Assembly: GCA_046724655.1 (NCBI GenBank)
Contig: JBKOWY010000099.1
Span: 1 to 56,439, forward strand
Direction of reading: 5' to 3'
Origin: JALZAA01 sp046724655
GTDB lineage: Bacteria > Actinomycetota > Acidimicrobiia > IMCC26256 > JACDBD01
Length of the DNA stretch: 56,439 nt
This document shows, one piece after another, positions 31,808-39,679 of the stretch. How positions within the stretch are numbered: position 1 is the stretch's first letter; each line of letters begins with the position of its first letter. The notes under the pieces were generated by a model that did no database searches, was not told the origin of the DNA, and was given only the letters and a program-made list of their open reading frames with translations. Both the position numbers and the translations under genes were made by a program.

Positions 31808-32589
31808 CCCCAGAAGAGAATGCGCTTGAACGTGTAGAGGTACGGGCGGCGTTCGCCGATCACCTCCAGCAACCGCCGCCGGTAGCGCTCCAAGAAGACG
31901 TCGTAGAGCTCGTCCGAGAGTCGGGCGCGAAAGAACGTGAGATGGGTGCCCTTGACCCACTCGACGACGTCGGCCGACGACGCGAGGTGGTGGGGGTACA
32001 CCTGGAGGCGGACAAGCTGCTCACCGAAGCCGAGCTGGTCGAGGAGCTCCGTGTACGCCTCCGGTGCGAGGACCCGTGTCGCCGGATCAGGCGGAGGATC
32101 GTGGGCGAGCGCTTCGACGAACGGCGACTCTTGCGCGACGTCCATCCCGACGGTGTGCGAGGGGTGGTCGGTGTTGGCCGGGACCTGGACGGCGAGCTGT
32201 CCGCCCGCAGGTAATGCCGCTGTAAGCCGAGTCAGCAGCCGGCCGTGATCCGGAAGCCAGTGCAGGGCCGCGTTCGAGAACACGAGGTCGTACGGCTCGG
32301 GCTCCCACGTGGCGATGTCACCCTGCTCGAAGCGAACGCCGTCTCCCGCAAACGGCTTCGCCCGTTCCAGCATGCTCGCCGAGCTGTCGATGCCGATTGT
32401 CTCCGACGCGCCGAGATGGCGGTGCAGCTCTTTGGTGAGCTCGCCGGTGCCGCAGCCCAGATCGACGATCCGACCTTCGTGCAGGGGCTGCACGAGCGCC
32501 ACGAGATCCCAGAACGGGCGGGACCGTTCCGCCTTGAAGCGTTCGTACTGGTCCGGGTCCCACTGGGTCACGCTTGGCGCATCGGCCAT
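31795..32589 (-). CDS. trans-aconitate-2-methyltransferase-like SAM methyltransferase
   Basis: 264 aa. The N-terminus VTQWDPDQYERFKAERSRP and DLVALVQP closely follow Tam proteins. SAM motif I is IVDLGCGTGELTKELHRHLG; SNAALHWLPDHGRL and PAGGQLAVQVPAN follow as in Tam. C-terminal YPHHLASSADVVEWVKGTHL belongs to the substrate cap. Predicted methyl ester formation on a carboxylate. It is the last gene of the nine-gene minus-strand run, 6 bp after the alcohol dehydrogenase. Confidence 0.85.
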   Translation of the reverse strand: MADAPSVTQWDPDQYERFKAERSRPFWDLVALVQPLHEGRIVDLGCGTGELTKELHRHLGASETIGIDSSASMLERAKPFAGDGVRFEQGDIATWEPEPYDLVFSNAALHWLPDHGRLLTRLTAALPAGGQLAVQVPANTDHPSHTVGMDVAQESPFVEALAHDPPPDPATRVLAPEAYTELLDQLGFGEQLVRLQVYPHHLASSADVVEWVKGTHLTFFRARLSDELYDVFLERYRRRLLEVIGERRPYLYTFKRILFWGQRP

Positions 32590-32595
32590 ATGGCG

Positions 32596-33624
32596 TCAGC
32601 CGCGATCGAGGACGAGCTTAGTCGCCGGCTCCAGCCACGCTTCGGCGGCCTGCTCCCAGGGCACGACGGTCGTGGGCACTATGAGGGGATCGAGTCGGCC
32701 GTGCGCGACGAGCTCGAGAACTGGCGGGAGGAGCAAACGCGAGTCCGCCCTCGAGGTGTGGAACGTTACGCCATTGGTGTACATGTCGAGGAGCGGTATC
32801 GGTGTCGTTCTCTCGAAATAGATGGCGACACTGGTGCAGGTCCCGTAGTCGTCCGTCGAGCGCAAGGTTGCCGCGAGCCCTGCGTCGTCACCGGTGGCAT
32901 CAACCGTGATCAGCGCGCGGTCGAACCGGCGGGGCCACGGCCCCTGATGATGCTCGACGTCGGCCCCTAGGGCTTCCGCGGCCGCGCAGCGGGCGAGATC
33001 GGTATCGACGTAGCGGACGTGTTCCGAGCCGAGGGCGATTGCGGCGGCGGCTGCGTACAAGGCGATTGACACGGCCGCACCCCCGACGACGAGGACTTCC
33101 GCGCCGGGCCGGGCGGACAGCTGGGGGCCGACGGCGCGATAACCGTCCACGACGTTGTCCGGCAACGTGCTCAGCATCGTGGCCGGTAGTTCTTTCGGGC
33201 TTGGCAAGAGCATGTGATCTGCAGCGGGCACGGCAAGCAAGTCCGCGACCGCGCCGCCGTGCCCCCCTCCTACTTCACCGAAGCCGAACGCGGCCCCGAT
33301 CTGCGCGCGGTAGGTGTGGCATGCGGCAAAGCGTCCTTGGCGACAGGCCTCGCACACGCCGCACGACACCTGGAACGGGACGAGTACCCGTTCACCGATC
33401 CTGCGCTCCGACACCGCGTCCCCGACGGCGACGATCTCGGCGACGGTCTCGTGACCAACCGGGAAGGGCCCGGGAAACAAGCCGCCTGCGGCCATCGGCA
33501 GATCAACGTCGCAGCGGGCGACGGCGAGTGGGCGCACGATCGCCCCGGCCGGATCCGACGGGTCCGGCTCCGGGGCGTCACGCCACTCGACACGACCGGC
33601 GTCGACGAACGTCAGCTGGCGAAT
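32596..33624 (-). CDS. zinc-type alcohol dehydrogenase (MDR family)
   Basis: 342 aa if initiated at ATT 33624. VEWRDAPEPDPSD near the N-terminus, FPVGHETVAEIVAVG, SCGVCEACRQGRFAACHTY (structural zinc cysteines) and a Rossmann segment VLVVGGAAVSIALYAA are seen. The conserved N-terminus (RQLTFVDAGRVEWRD) is reached from an ATT codon that has GGAGGG seven bases upstream. The nearest canonical start is GTG at 33657, which adds 11 unfamiliar residues and overlaps the methyltransferase by 46 nt. At the first zinc site the usual Cys is kept as ARCDVDLP. Substrate unknown. Confidence 0.85.
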   Translation of the reverse strand: MRQLTFVDAGRVEWRDAPEPDPSDPAGAIVRPLAVARCDVDLPMAAGGLFPGPFPVGHETVAEIVAVGDAVSERRIGERVLVPFQVSCGVCEACRQGRFAACHTYRAQIGAAFGFGEVGGGHGGAVADLLAVPAADHMLLPSPKELPATMLSTLPDNVVDGYRAVGPQLSARPGAEVLVVGGAAVSIALYAAAAAIALGSEHVRYVDTDLARCAAAEALGADVEHHQGPWPRRFDRALITVDATGDDAGLAATLRSTDDYGTCTSVAIYFERTTPIPLLDMYTNGVTFHTSRADSRLLLPPVLELVAHGRLDPLIVPTTVVPWEQAAEAWLEPATKLVLDRG

Positions 33625-34376
33625 TTTCGTGCCCTCCAGATCTGCTCGGCGGGCCACCGGCGGGCCCAATCGTCGGGAACGAAGTCGTCGTAGGTCGTCG
33701 TGGCGCCGTCGGGCGGGCGCATCTCGATCAGGTCTTCGACCACGAACCCGTGGTCGCGCAGCAGGCGTATCCACTCGCCGTGCGGCAGCTCGAAGTCCAT
33801 GGTGCCCTCACCGAAATACATGCGCCCAAGGTCCCAGTAGGACCGGTGCAGCCGCGTGTCCTGGCGCTGACGACGCTCGTCCCACGTCAGGTACACGAGC
33901 GGCGTCGACTGGCAGAACGCGAGCAGGCCGTCGGTACGAAGCAGGCGCGCCACTTCGGGCACCGTCACCTTGGGATCACAAAAGCTCATCGCGCCGTGGT
34001 CGCAGAACACCACGTCGAACGATGCGTCGCGGAACGGTGTCGCCTCCGCGCTGGCGGCCACGAAGGGCAGTGCGACACGCGCCGCGTCGCGGTTCGCACA
34101 CGCATGCTTGAGCTGGACGAGCGACTGGTCGAGGCCGACGGGTAATGCACCTTCGCCCGCGAGTGCGATGGACCACTGGCCGGCGCCGCAACCGAGCTCG
34201 AGCATGTCGAGGCCGTCGACGTCGCCGAGCACACCCAGTTCGGACTCGGGAATTCGCCACGCCCCCCACGCCCGCGCTCTGGCGGTGAGGTCGTCGCCGT
34301 GCTGGGCCTGGTAGTCGTCGGCGTCGGCGTCCCAGAACTCGCGGTTGTGGCGCTCGTGCTGCTCGGCGCCGCTCAC
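33612..34376 (-). CDS. class I SAM-dependent methyltransferase
   Basis: 254 aa from GTG at 34376, overlapping the coiled-coil gene stop by 4 nt. Motif I LDMLELGCGAGQWSIALA, acidic loop PVGLDQSLVQLKHA, post-I ASAEATPFRDASFDVVFCDHG and a family-specific region with TTYDDFVPDDWARRWPAEQI at the C-terminus. Methyltransferases with this C-terminus are common in actinobacteria and uncharacterised. It overlaps the alcohol dehydrogenase start downstream. Confidence 0.88.
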   Translation of the reverse strand: MSGAEQHERHNREFWDADADDYQAQHGDDLTARARAWGAWRIPESELGVLGDVDGLDMLELGCGAGQWSIALAGEGALPVGLDQSLVQLKHACANRDAARVALPFVAASAEATPFRDASFDVVFCDHGAMSFCDPKVTVPEVARLLRTDGLLAFCQSTPLVYLTWDERRQRQDTRLHRSYWDLGRMYFGEGTMDFELPHGEWIRLLRDHGFVVEDLIEMRPPDGATTTYDDFVPDDWARRWPAEQIWRARKFAS

Positions 34377-34777
34377 GCAGAGTCGATGAGCTTTTCGCGC
34401 GCTTCTTTCTGCTTCTGTCGCTGCTTCTTCCACTCCTTGAGAAGCGCCTTGTGCCCGGCCTTGGCCGCCTTGCCCGCGGCCTGGAGGTTTGCATCGATCT
34501 CATCGGCGAGGTTCGAGAACGCGTCGCCGATGCTGTCGAGGCCCTCCTCGAACTGCTTGGCCGTGCTCTTCCAGGCATCGCCGGATTTCTCGGCCGCCCG
34601 ATCGAGGCGGACCTTGAGCTCTGCTTGGCGCTTGCGCAGCACGTCGATCGCCTTCTCGAACCGCTCACGAGCCTCGGCGCCGGCCAGGTCGGCCTGCACC
34701 CTCAATTCGTCGATCTGCTGCTGAAGCTTCTCGAGCGCCTCCCGGGCCTTCGCTCGGTATTCGTCCTGGGTGGCCAT
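34373..34777 (-). CDS. amphipathic coiled-coil protein
   Basis: 134 aa from ATG at 34777 with GAGGAG ribosome site; an upstream ATG at 34825 adds a non-fitting Pro-rich extension. The whole chain is a charged helix with heptad-like hydrophobics (YRAKAREALEKLQQQIDEL, EKAIDVLRKRQAELKVRLD), a QFEEGLDSIGDAFSNLADE middle and a very basic tail (LKEWKKQRQKQKEAREK). It resembles apolipoprotein-like or scaffold proteins. No catalytic motif. Overlap with the methyltransferase gene suggests the two proteins work together. Confidence 0.8.
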   Translation of the reverse strand: MATQDEYRAKAREALEKLQQQIDELRVQADLAGAEARERFEKAIDVLRKRQAELKVRLDRAAEKSGDAWKSTAKQFEEGLDSIGDAFSNLADEIDANLQAAGKAAKAGHKALLKEWKKQRQKQKEAREKLIDSA

Positions 34778-34835
34778 CACTGCTCCTCGGGTGGGTGGAG
34801 GGCGTTCGTGGGGGACGCGCCCCACCGTAGGCGCG

Positions 34836-35510
34836 TCATCCCTTGGGAAGCACTACGAACGCGAGCGCAGAGAAATGGAGGACCACGGCCACGAGTACGA
34901 AGACGTGAAAGAGCTCGTGGTAGCCGAAGGTGCTCGGCCACGGGTCGGGCTGCTGGGTGCCGTGGATCACCGCCCCGACCGTGTACGAGATGCCGCCCAA
35001 GAGGACGAGCACGAAGCCGGCGACGCCGAGCGACGTCCAGAGCTGCGGGAATGCGATCAGCGCGACCCAACCCAGCGCGATGTAGTTGGCGGTCACCCAG
35101 CCGCGCGGCGGGCGGTACCGCACCCATTCGAATGCGATCCCGACGAATGCTCCGAGCCATACCGCTGCGAAGACGACTGCGCGCGTCCAGCCGGACAGCG
35201 CGATCAGCGAGATCGGCGTGTACGTCCCCGCGATCAGAAGGAAGATGCAGGAGTGGTCGAGCCTGGTGAGCACCCGCGCCTGCCCGGCTGTCCAGTTCCC
35301 GCGGTGCAAGAGGGAACTGGCGCCGAGCATCGCCGAGACCGAGAAGGCGTAGACCAGAGCGGTCCACGTAGCGAGACCGCGTGGCGCGGTCGCGACGAGC
35401 ACGACGCCGAGCGGCAAGGAGATGAAGAACCCGTAGAAGTGCGTCAGGCCGCGCAGGAGCGGCTTGACCGCCTGCTCGGTGATGGCCTCGGCGACGGTGG
35501 TCTCGGGCAC
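34836..35510 (-). CDS. hemolysin III / PAQR-family membrane protein (HlyIII, YqfA-like)
   Basis: 224 aa integral membrane protein with seven hydrophobic segments, e.g. FYGFFISLPLGVVLVA, AVVFAAVWLGAFVGIA, VFVLVAVVLHFSALAF. The conserved PAQR signature is present: SSLLHRGNW, LDHSCIFLLIAGTYTP, GAVIHGT and the GYHELFHVFV motif with metal-ligand His residues. Bacterial relatives influence membrane lipid homeostasis; the reaction is thought to be a zinc-dependent amide hydrolysis. It sits in the middle of the minus-strand run. Confidence 0.9.
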   Translation of the reverse strand: MPETTVAEAITEQAVKPLLRGLTHFYGFFISLPLGVVLVATAPRGLATWTALVYAFSVSAMLGASSLLHRGNWTAGQARVLTRLDHSCIFLLIAGTYTPISLIALSGWTRAVVFAAVWLGAFVGIAFEWVRYRPPRGWVTANYIALGWVALIAFPQLWTSLGVAGFVLVLLGGISYTVGAVIHGTQQPDPWPSTFGYHELFHVFVLVAVVLHFSALAFVVLPKG

Positions 35511-35520
35511 CAGTCGGACG

Positions 35521-35781
35521 CTACTGAGGGTCTGGCGCGCTCGTACCGTCGGTCCGCTCGCGGCGTCGGGCCAGGCCGCGAGCTTCCAGGCTCCGGGTCC
35601 ACGGCGCCAGGAACACGCCGGCGACGGCCGCCGCGACCGCCACGACGATGAGCGACGCGCCCAGGAACAGCGCCACGATGACGGTCAGCAGGAACGCGAC
35701 CGCGGCGTCGATGGCCCAGTGGACGATCAGCGGCCGTGGGGGCCGGTCCGGAAGCGGGCGCGGCGCTTCTCCGTCGGCCAC
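35521..35781 (-). CDS. small two-segment membrane protein
   Basis: 86 aa, GTG start. A Pro/Arg-rich N-terminus (RPLPDRPPRPLIVHW) precedes two hydrophobic segments (AAVAFLLTVIVALFLGASLI, VVAVAAAVAGVFLAP) joined almost without a loop, then a charged tail (RRRERTDGTSAPDPQ). No family recognised. It starts 12 bp after the amidohydrolase and ends 10 bp before HlyIII. Confidence 0.7.
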   Translation of the reverse strand: MADGEAPRPLPDRPPRPLIVHWAIDAAVAFLLTVIVALFLGASLIVVAVAAAVAGVFLAPWTRSLEARGLARRRERTDGTSAPDPQ

Positions 35782-35793
35782 GCGTGGCGCGCT

Positions 35794-37077
35794 CTACGCG
35801 GTCGGCGACAGGTCGGTGATCTTGACCGGCCCCTCGCGTTCGGTCTTGGGCCGTTTCGCCGTCGCACGCGGCTCCACGTCGACGCCCGCGGCCTCGGCGC
35901 GCAGCGCGCCCACGGTGCACTGCTCTCGCGGTCGGTGCTGGAACGGCTCGTACGAGAAGAACCGCATCGCATTGAGGTGCGTCATGCGGTCGATCTCGTC
36001 GTCGGCGAGGTCGGCGGCGCTGAACTCGCCGTGCAGGCGTTCCGGTGCCCGCGGCCACGTGGTGTCCGAGTGCGGGTAGTCGATCTCGACGGTGATGCGG
36101 TCGACCCCGATGTCGCGCGCGAGCCGGGCACCAACCGCGTCGGAGATGAAGCACAGCACGACGTGCTCCATGAACACCTCGCTCGGCATCTTCGATCCGA
36201 AGTCGGCGCCCGTCCAGGCTTTGTGCACCCGGTAGCTGTGGTCGAGGCGCTCGAGGAAGTACGGCACCCAACCGATCCCGCCCTCCGAGAGCGCGACCGT
36301 GACGTCGGGGAACTTCTTGAACACCGGCGAGTGGATGAGGTCGGCGGCGGCCTGCACGATGTTCATCGGCTGCAGGACGATCATGACGTCGATCGGCGCA
36401 TCGGCCGCCGTCGTCACGAGCTTCGACGACGACCCGATGTGCATGCACACAATGGTTCCCTCGTCTGCACACGCCTTCCAGAACGGGTCCCAGTGGTCGG
36501 AGTGCAGGCTCGGCAGCCCCAGCGGCTCGGGGTTCTCGGGGAACGTCACCGCATGGCAGTCCTTCTTCGCGACGCGGTGGATCTCGCCCGCCAGCGTTTC
36601 CGGATCCCAGATCGTCGGGACCGCGAGCGGAATGAAGCGGCCAGGGAACGTGCCGCACCACTCGTCGATGTGCCAGTCGTTGTACGCCTGGGCGAGGGTG
36701 AGCGCAGCCTCCTTGTCTTCGAGTGCGGCGAAGAGACGGCCGGCAAAGCCCGGCAAAGACGGGAAGTTGAGCGAGCCCAGAACACCGTTCGCGTTCATGT
36801 CGAGGATCCGCTTCTCGATGTCGAAGCAGCCCTCGCGGATCTCATCGAAGCTGGTCGGGTCGATGCCGTACTCCTCCGGCGGCCGGCCCGCGACCGCGTT
36901 CAGCCCGATGTTCGGCACCTCGAACTCGAGGAACTGCCAGACGTCAGTGCCATCGTCCTTGTGCACGATCTTGGGCGCGATGTCGCGGTATTTGGCGGGA
37001 AGATGGCGCTCGAAGAGGTCGGGTGGCTCGACGACGTGGTCGTCGACACTGACGATGATCATGTCTTCGGTCCTCAT
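35794..37077 (-). CDS. amidohydrolase-family (amidohydrolase_2) metal-dependent hydrolase or decarboxylase
   Basis: 427 aa. MIIVSVDDHVVEPPDLFERH, AYNDWHIDEWCGTFPGRFIP, CHAVTFPENPEPLGLPSLHS, CMHIGSSSKLVTTAADAP and VEIDYPHSDTTWPRAPERL are the family blocks. The C-terminus REQCTVGALRAEAAGVDVEP is shared with the paralogue at 15615, marking these two as a subgroup. Third gene in the nine-gene run after the TPP-like protein and SDR, so it probably acts in the same pathway. Confidence 0.9.
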   Translation of the reverse strand: MRTEDMIIVSVDDHVVEPPDLFERHLPAKYRDIAPKIVHKDDGTDVWQFLEFEVPNIGLNAVAGRPPEEYGIDPTSFDEIREGCFDIEKRILDMNANGVLGSLNFPSLPGFAGRLFAALEDKEAALTLAQAYNDWHIDEWCGTFPGRFIPLAVPTIWDPETLAGEIHRVAKKDCHAVTFPENPEPLGLPSLHSDHWDPFWKACADEGTIVCMHIGSSSKLVTTAADAPIDVMIVLQPMNIVQAAADLIHSPVFKKFPDVTVALSEGGIGWVPYFLERLDHSYRVHKAWTGADFGSKMPSEVFMEHVVLCFISDAVGARLARDIGVDRITVEIDYPHSDTTWPRAPERLHGEFSAADLADDEIDRMTHLNAMRFFSYEPFQHRPREQCTVGALRAEAAGVDVEPRATAKRPKTEREGPVKITDLSPTA

Positions 37078-37093
37078 GACGGCCAGCGTACCG

Positions 37094-37861
37094 TCAGTCC
37101 GGTGGTTCTTCGCCGGGCGCTTCCGGTTGCACCTCGATGGTGTCGACGTGCACCCCCGCCGGCGCCGTCACGGCTGTCACCACCGCGCGGGCGACGTCCT
37201 CGGGCTGGAGGTACCCGGTGTGACGCTGGAGACCGTAACGGGGCCAGAACTGCATGAGCTCGTCGAGTTGGTCCTGCGGCCAGCGCGCGCCGAATTCACT
37301 GACCGTGGGCCCGACCCGCACGATGGTGGAACGAATGCCGGTGCCCTCGAGCTCCATGGCCAGCGACCGCGCCAGCAGCTCGAGCCCCGCCTTCGTCGCG
37401 CTGTACGCGGCCATGCGCGGGCGCGCGTGGCGCGTCGCGTCCGAGGAGATGAACACGAGATCGCCGGCGTCGCCGCGCTCCAGCATCGCCGCGATCGCCC
37501 GCCGGCTGATCAGCATCGGTCCCAGCAAGTTCGTCTCGACCTCGCACCGCAACGCGTCGTCGGCGATCGTGTGGAGGGGGCCGGGGGTGGCGGTGCCGGC
37601 GTTGTTCACGAGGACGTCGACGGGCCCGAAGGTGCCCTCGGTGGCGGCGAAGAAGTCGTCGATCGACCGCGCGTCCGTTACGTCGAGGACATGGGCAAAC
37701 GGCCGGCCCCCAGCCGCCTCGACCTCCGCTGCGGTCACTTCGAGTCGCACGTCACGACGGGCGCCGACAGCGACCCTCCAGCGCTTGGCGCCGAACGCAC
37801 ACGCGATCGCGCGCCCGATCCCGGACGACGCGCCCGTCACGATCGCCGTCCGCGGCTCCAT
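37094..37861 (-). CDS. short-chain dehydrogenase/reductase
   Basis: 255 aa from ATG at 37861. TAIVTGASSGIGRAIACAFG, VLVNNAGTATPGPL, FISSDATRHARPRMAAYSA with YSATK as the Tyr-x3-Lys pair. The C-terminal third (TGYLQPEDVARAVVTAV, HVDTIEVQPEAP) is typical of SDRs that act as reductases on small carbonyls. The upstream TPP-like gene ends 10 bp before it. Confidence 0.9.
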   Translation of the reverse strand: MEPRTAIVTGASSGIGRAIACAFGAKRWRVAVGARRDVRLEVTAAEVEAAGGRPFAHVLDVTDARSIDDFFAATEGTFGPVDVLVNNAGTATPGPLHTIADDALRCEVETNLLGPMLISRRAIAAMLERGDAGDLVFISSDATRHARPRMAAYSATKAGLELLARSLAMELEGTGIRSTIVRVGPTVSEFGARWPQDQLDELMQFWPRYGLQRHTGYLQPEDVARAVVTAVTAPAGVHVDTIEVQPEAPGEEPPD

Positions 37862-37871
37862 CGGCCGGAGG

Positions 37872-38918
37872 CTATTCGCCGACGGACAGGCCGCCCCAGG
37901 CCACGACCGGCCCGGCGGCGTCGACGAGCGCGCGCGTGAGGGAGGCGTCGACGGGCACGTCCAGGATCGACACGCCGGGCTCACGCGTCGCCGCTTCGAG
38001 GTGCTCGAGGTGGTCGGCGGCGACGCGCACCGGGCCTCCTTCGCTCCACACGTCGACGACGAGCGCGGCGCCGAGCTCGGTGGCGAGCTCGAGCAGGGTC
38101 AGCGTCGCGTGGTGGAGCGGCTCGGTGGTCACTGCCACGGCGGCAAAGCCGCGCCGCGAGGCGACGAGTGCGAGCGCGGTGGCGAGACCAGGCGTGGCGA
38201 CGGCGGGGACGACGACCGTCCCCGGCTCGGTCGTCGGGAACGTGCGCGCCACCCACAGACCGGCCAGGCCGGGATCGGCCGTGATCACCCCACGCGGCGG
38301 AAGTGCGGCGCGGAGGTCGCCGACCGCGCGCGCGGGGTGCAGTGGCACGCGGTCATCGACGTATCCCGGCTGCGCGATTGCTGACAGGCGCCGGTAGAGC
38401 TCCGTCATGGGCATCGGCTCCGTCGCCGGCGCGATAGAGGCGGCGAGGCGCCCCAGCTGCTGAGGCGCGACCTCGACGACCGGCGCGAGAGCGACCCGTT
38501 CGGAAGGAGACTCGACAAAGTCGGTTCCGGTGGCGACGATCGCGTCGTAACGCGCGAAGTCGAGCAGCTCGAAGTCGCGCGCTTGCAGCCCGCACGTTCC
38601 CATGTGCTGCGGACTGTCCCACGGGAGAACACCCTTGGCGCCCCACGTGTTCGCGACAGGGACGTTGGCGGCGTCCGCGAAAGCACGGAGCGCCTCGATG
38701 CTTCTCGTGGCGACGACTCCAGGGCCGGCGAGCACGACGAAGCGACCGGCCGGGAGGTCCGCCGTCTGCACGCGGTCGCGTGCGTCGTCCGGTTCAGGGT
38801 CCAAGCCGAGCGAATACGCCAGCGCGGCCGGCACTTCGATGTGGTCGAAAGCCTCGGCGATCGGTTCGACGTCGGTACCTGTGGCCGCCGCACGCACTAG
38901 AAGGCCGACCGTTTCCAC
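37872..38918 (-). CDS. TPP-enzyme-like protein, lacking PYR domain and cofactor motif
   Basis: 348 aa from GTG at 38918. The first 150 residues resemble the central domain of acetolactate-synthase-like enzymes (FVVLAGPGVVATRSIEALRA, VPVANTWGAKGVLPWDSPQH). Residues about 190-348 resemble the C-terminal domain (GVITADPGLAGLWVARTF, PAVATPGLATALALVAS). The N-terminal pyrimidine-binding domain is absent, and the GDG...NN diphosphate motif is not found where expected (the strand reads AVTTEPLHHATLT). It is therefore probably not a stand-alone thiamine enzyme. It heads the nine-gene run. Confidence 0.7.
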   Translation of the reverse strand: METVGLLVRAAATGTDVEPIAEAFDHIEVPAALAYSLGLDPEPDDARDRVQTADLPAGRFVVLAGPGVVATRSIEALRAFADAANVPVANTWGAKGVLPWDSPQHMGTCGLQARDFELLDFARYDAIVATGTDFVESPSERVALAPVVEVAPQQLGRLAASIAPATEPMPMTELYRRLSAIAQPGYVDDRVPLHPARAVGDLRAALPPRGVITADPGLAGLWVARTFPTTEPGTVVVPAVATPGLATALALVASRRGFAAVAVTTEPLHHATLTLLELATELGAALVVDVWSEGGPVRVAADHLEHLEAATREPGVSILDVPVDASLTRALVDAAGPVVAWGGLSVGE

Positions 38919-38956
38919 GCCGCCATCGTCCCACGGGGGTGAAAGTTGGCGGCAGA

Positions 38957-38962
38957 TACAGT
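38957..38962 (+). promoter_or_regulatory. -10-like box for NIPSNAP-like gene
   Basis: TACAGT, 9 nt before the ATG at 38972. No ribosome site, so leaderless expression is likely. The divergent TPP-like gene starts at 38918. Confidence 0.3.
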
Positions 38963-38971
38963 CACTCCGCC

Positions 38972-39679
38972 ATGCCCCACCGCAACCTCTATCTCCACGA
39001 GCTGATCGACATCGTCGGTGAGGGCGCGATGCGCTACATGGACCACACGGCCGGGTTCAACGCCGAAGCGGCGGCCGACCGTGGTCTCGAGCTCGTCGGC
39101 ACCTGGTACACGATGGGCTCCACGGGCCGGTGGCCGCAGGTCGTGAACCTGTGGGAGAGCGTCGAGGGATGGTCAGGGTGGCACCGGCTCATGGAGGCGA
39201 CGAACCTACGCCGAACCCGGAACCCGGAGCTCGTCGAGTGGTGGCAAGAAGCGCTGAAGACGCGCACCGGGGGATTCGACCGGCTGCTCGGCGCCGCGCC
39301 CGGTTGCCCGTCGCTCGCCGAGCTGCGCGCGAGCGGCGTGACGGGCTCGGTGTTCGTGCACGAGATCTCGGAGGTGCGCCCGGGCGACGCCCTGAACTAT
39401 CTCGCATCGGTGCGGGAGCTTCGGGCACCGATCCTGGCCGACCACGGCCACAGCCTCGTCGGTCTGTACGAGGTGCTGCTGACCGACGTCGAAGTGGTGA
39501 CGGTCTGGGCGACTGACCCGGCCGGGCACGAGTCGCTGATGCGTGCTGCCGACGAGCGGACCGACGACCGCATCGCCCGCTGGCACGAACAGGCGCGCGC
39601 CGCCGGTCGCACTCGCTGGCGCGAGGAGCTCATGACTCCGCACCCCGACACCCTGCTGTCGCGCGGCGACTCACTGTGA
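38972..39679 (+). CDS. NIPSNAP-like / duplicated ferredoxin-fold protein
   Basis: 235 aa from ATG at 38972. The N-half (LYLHELIDIVGEGAMRYMDH, LELVGTWYTMGSTGRWPQVV, NLWESVEGWSGWHRLMEA) and the C-half (SVFVHEISEVRPGDALNYLA, HSLVGLYEVLLTDVEVVTVW) each look like an alpha/beta dimeric-barrel unit as in NIPSNAP proteins. No catalytic residues are evident. It overlaps the CoA-transferase gene by 4 nt. Confidence 0.65.
   Translation: MPHRNLYLHELIDIVGEGAMRYMDHTAGFNAEAAADRGLELVGTWYTMGSTGRWPQVVNLWESVEGWSGWHRLMEATNLRRTRNPELVEWWQEALKTRTGGFDRLLGAAPGCPSLAELRASGVTGSVFVHEISEVRPGDALNYLASVRELRAPILADHGHSLVGLYEVLLTDVEVVTVWATDPAGHESLMRAADERTDDRIARWHEQARAAGRTRWREELMTPHPDTLLSRGDSL

Noticed and set aside
35464..37257. 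597-codon open frame on the plus strand
   Set aside because: Antisense to the amidohydrolase at 35794 and its neighbours; no motifs.
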